The notes beneath the pieces are model-generated. The model was not told the origin of the DNA and searched no databases. It saw only the letters and a list, made by a program, of their open reading frames with translations. This document shows positions 5,911-8,009 of a DNA stretch of 8,009 bases, one piece after another; position 1 is the first letter of the stretch, and the number at the start of each line of letters is the position of its first letter. Location: positions 1 to 8,009 of the forward strand of contig CAZTRC010000021.1 of NCBI GenBank assembly GCA_964615845.1, read 5' to 3'. Made by a program: the position numbers and the translations under genes. The stretch is from CAYRQF01 sp964615845. Lineage in GTDB: Bacteria > Patescibacteriota > Minisyncoccia > Phycocordibacterales > CSBR16-119.

Positions 5911-7629
5911 ATGGATTCGAAAAAAGTATTTCTCTCACGTATTAGACTCATCTCACTGGTGACGGTTCTCGTCGGCGTATTTTTTATCGTCCGGCTTTTT
6001 TCTTTGCAGGTCGTGAAGCAAGAGGCCTACGCGGAGACCGCTGATCGCTCGTATGTGAAATCGGGGGATACGTTTGATCGCGGTTCGATAATTTTCGAGA
6101 AACGCGATGGCGGACGAATTTCGGCTGCGACCATCAACACCGGTTACATCCTCTCGATCAATCCGGTGCAACTCAAAAAACCGAGCGAAGCTTATGACAA
6201 ACTTTCGCAAATAATTACTCTCGACAAGACTGAGTTCTTAGCCAAAGCAGGGAAGAAGGACGATCCATACGAAGAAGTCGCCGAGAAAATCAATCGCGAG
6301 AAAGCGGACGAGATTACGGCCTTGGCCATTTCTGGAGTAAATTTGTACAAACACAAATGGCGATTTTATCCGGGCGAGAAAATGGCGGCGCAGACGATCG
6401 GCTTCCTCGGTTTTGGCGAAGGTGATACTTTGTCTGGGCAGTATGGACTGGAGAAATATTACAACGAAACCCTGCGGAAAGAAGAAGACAATTTGTATGT
6501 AAACATTTTCGCCGAAATATTTTCTGGCGTCAAAGAAGTCATATTCGAAGGTGAAGAGCGCGAAGGCGACGTCGTAACGACGATCGAGCCGACGGTCCAG
6601 AGTTTCCTCGAGAAAGAATTGGTCAGCGTCAAGACAAAATTCAGTCCCGAATCGGCGAGCGGCATCATCATAAGCCCGCAAACAGGAGAAATTTATGCTA
6701 TGGCGCATGTGCCAAATTTTGATTTGAATAATTTCCAAGAAGTCGAAAATGTTCTCACTTACTCGAATCCTTTGGTTGAAAACGTATATGAATTTGGTTC
6801 AGTCGTGAAGCCTCTAGTGATTGCAGCGGGCATCGAAGAAGGTGTCATCTCAGCCTCGACGCCATTTTATGACAAAGGTTCGATCCAGGTCGAAGACAAA
6901 GAAATTTTCAACTTCGACAAAAAGGGCCGCGGGCAGATTACCATGCAAGACGTGCTTTCTGAATCCTTAAACACCGGTATGGTTTTCGCCATGCAAAAAC
7001 TCGGACGCAATAAATTCAAAGATCATATGCTTGATTATCGCTTGGGCGAGAAGACAAACATTGATCTCCCGAACGAAGCCAAAGGATTGGTTTCGAACCT
7101 CGAAGAGCCACGCGAACTCGAATACGCGACGGCAGCTTTCGGTCAAGGAATTTCCTTTTCGCCGGTGGTGCTGGTGCGAGCATTGTCGTCTCTTGGGAAT
7201 GGCGGGTATCTCATCCGTCCGCATGTGGTGAAATCCATCGATTATCACGACGGGGGAGAGAAAACTTTTGAATATCTAAAAGAAGACCAGCCGAGAATTC
7301 TGACCGAAGAAACGAGTCGGGCGATTTCGGAAATGCTCGTTTACAGTGTCGATCATGTGTACGGTGACGGCAAATACAAAATGGAGAATTACAGCATCGG
7401 TGCCAAGACTGGAACGGCCCAGATCCCAGATCCGGCTGGTGGGTATTATGAGGACCGAAATCTTCACACCTTTGTCGGCTATTTCCCGGCAAGTAACCCG
7501 CAGTTTCTCATCTTCCTTTCCATCCGCTCGCCCCAGGGCGTACGTTATGCCGCTGAAACCCTCTCGGCGCCATTTTTCGATATCACCAAATTCCTCATCA
7601 ATTATTACGAAGTCGCGCCGGATAGGTAG
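5911..7629 (+). CDS. ftsI: Class B penicillin-binding protein, septal transpeptidase FtsI
   Basis: FtsI (PBP3) cross-links septal peptidoglycan and is a beta-lactam target. The 572-residue product has an N-terminal membrane anchor at about 11-35, then the non-penicillin-binding dimerisation region with DRGSIIF (56-62), and a C-terminal transpeptidase domain. Its three active-site motifs are intact: SVVK (Ser297 nucleophile, Lys300), SLN (352-354) and KTG (499-501, within GAKTGTAQIP). The motif before the serine reads EFGS rather than the common EPGS. YPGEKMAAQTIGF and the GLEKYYNETL stretch are typical of class B enzymes. No PASTA domains follow. Position after rsmH and the FtsL-like gene favours FtsI over the elongation enzyme PBP2. 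It is the last gene of this cluster here; no murE, murF or mraY follows. Confidence 0.93.
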   Translation: MDSKKVFLSRIRLISLVTVLVGVFFIVRLFSLQVVKQEAYAETADRSYVKSGDTFDRGSIIFEKRDGGRISAATINTGYILSINPVQLKKPSEAYDKLSQIITLDKTEFLAKAGKKDDPYEEVAEKINREKADEITALAISGVNLYKHKWRFYPGEKMAAQTIGFLGFGEGDTLSGQYGLEKYYNETLRKEEDNLYVNIFAEIFSGVKEVIFEGEEREGDVVTTIEPTVQSFLEKELVSVKTKFSPESASGIIISPQTGEIYAMAHVPNFDLNNFQEVENVLTYSNPLVENVYEFGSVVKPLVIAAGIEEGVISASTPFYDKGSIQVEDKEIFNFDKKGRGQITMQDVLSESLNTGMVFAMQKLGRNKFKDHMLDYRLGEKTNIDLPNEAKGLVSNLEEPRELEYATAAFGQGISFSPVVLVRALSSLGNGGYLIRPHVVKSIDYHDGGEKTFEYLKEDQPRILTEETSRAISEMLVYSVDHVYGDGKYKMENYSIGAKTGTAQIPDPAGGYYEDRNLHTFVGYFPASNPQFLIFLSIRSPQGVRYAAETLSAPFFDITKFLINYYEVAPDR

Positions 7630-7643
7630 GTATTTCTGAGTAT

Positions 7644-7672
7644 TTGCGTTATAGGGAAGGCCGTGAGATAAT
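7644..7672 (+). promoter_or_regulatory. Extended -10 promoter, probably leaderless
   Basis: TTGCGT (7644-7649) and GATAAT (7667-7672) are separated by 17 bases, and TGA just before the -10 box gives an extended -10 (TGAGATAAT). Transcription would begin about 7 bases after the -10, at or next to the ATG at 7679. The next gene is therefore probably translated from a leaderless mRNA, and is not dependent on read-through from ftsI. Confidence 0.65.
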
Positions 7673-7678
7673 TTCCTC

Positions 7679-7888
7679 ATGAACGAACAAGAACTCGACA
7701 AAAAATTTGTAGCTCAAACTGAAACAATCATGCATGGCATTGAACAGCTCTTGAATATGCAAAAGACTGAAATTTTGGAAAAAATGGAGACAAGAATCAG
7801 TCAGTCAGAATCAAACCTCCTTAGTCGTCTTGCCGGCAAAGAAGAAGTTCAGGAGCTTAAAGCGCGCGTAGCAGAACTTGAATCTTAA
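7679..7888 (+). CDS. Small coiled-coil protein of unknown function (69 residues)
   Basis: I do not recognise a named family. The product is almost wholly helical and charged, with repeating hydrophobic positions (IEQLLNMQKTEILEKMETRI, then NLLSRLAGKEEVQELKARVA) consistent with one long coiled coil or helical hairpin broken at Ala-Gly. It has no signal peptide, membrane segment or cysteine. The ATG at 7679 sits at the predicted transcription start, which supports this start. A membrane protein gene begins 17 bases after its stop, so the two are likely co-transcribed, and the coiled coil might act as a soluble partner; this is inference from proximity only. Confidence 0.75.
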   Translation: MNEQELDKKFVAQTETIMHGIEQLLNMQKTEILEKMETRISQSESNLLSRLAGKEEVQELKARVAELES

Positions 7889-7905
7889 AAATTTTATTTA
7901 ATTTT

Positions 7906-8009
7906 ATGGAACACAATCAATCAAAATTAAGCCCGAAGTTTTTCTTTCTCTCACTCGGCGTTCTGGTCTCGCTCATTGCGACAGTGACAGCATTTCTCAA
8001 TCTCGCTTT
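7906..8009 (+). CDS. DUF5671-like integral membrane protein, 3' truncated by window
   Basis: Only the first 34 codons and two bases are visible, and the frame runs open to the window edge. The start is MEHNQSKLSPKFFFLSLGVL, followed by a hydrophobic segment VSLIATVTAFLNLAF, which looks like the first transmembrane helix. This opening resembles DUF5671 membrane proteins that I associate with CPR genomes, whose role is unknown. The match is from memory of a short N-terminus, so the family name is tentative, while the gene and membrane location are fairly secure. An AT-rich 17-base gap with no Shine-Dalgarno sequence separates it from the coiled-coil gene. Confidence 0.62.
   Translation, partial: MEHNQSKLSPKFFFLSLGVLVSLIATVTAFLNLA

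Noticed and set aside
6238..6738. 166-residue minus-strand frame inside ftsI
   Set aside because: Phe/Arg-rich antisense shadow of an intact transpeptidase gene.

Overview
The window looks like chromosomal DNA from a small-genome bacterium of the Candidate Phyla Radiation (Patescibacteria, most likely a Parcubacteria-type lineage). The reasons are short intergenic gaps, almost no Shine-Dalgarno sequences, a YVTN beta-propeller / Ig-like / peptidoglycan-binding surface protein, and a DUF5671-like membrane protein start. TGA is used as a normal stop: rsmH ends with TGA exactly where the RsmH family ends. This argues against the CPR groups that recode TGA as glycine. The phylum assignment is inferred from gene style and remembered families, not from a search.

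Layout. (1) Positions 1-1892 hold the 3' part of a large secreted or surface protein: the end of one YVTN propeller, an Ig-like domain, a complete seven-blade YVTN propeller, a Ser/Pro-rich linker and a C-terminal peptidoglycan-binding domain. (2) Positions 1902-3901 are a compact greA-lysS transcription unit with a near-consensus promoter and a rho-independent terminator. (3) Positions 3902-4272 hold a small minus-strand gene of unknown function with its own near-consensus promoter, then a divergent control region with an array of GTGGG(A) boxes typical of MraZ operators. (4) Positions 4273-7629 are a short division/cell-wall (dcw) cluster, mraZ-rsmH-ftsL-like-ftsI, with genes overlapping or abutting. 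(5) Positions 7644-8009 hold a second unit with its own promoter: a 69-residue coiled-coil protein and the start of a DUF5671-like membrane protein cut by the window edge.

Working together: greA (transcript-cleavage factor) and lysS (lysyl-tRNA synthetase) are housekeeping genes for transcription and translation. The dcw genes supply the regulator (MraZ), the 16S rRNA methyltransferase (RsmH), a septal bitopic protein (FtsL-like) and the septal transpeptidase (FtsI). MraZ probably represses its own operon through the boxes around the mraZ promoter.

I did not find a clearly new multi-gene system. The most interesting items are the helically phased MraZ box array next to a divergent orphan gene, the probably leaderless promoters, the two-propeller surface protein with a composition break, and an unusual motif 3 in LysS. 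No tRNA, rRNA, CRISPR array or insertion sequence was seen.
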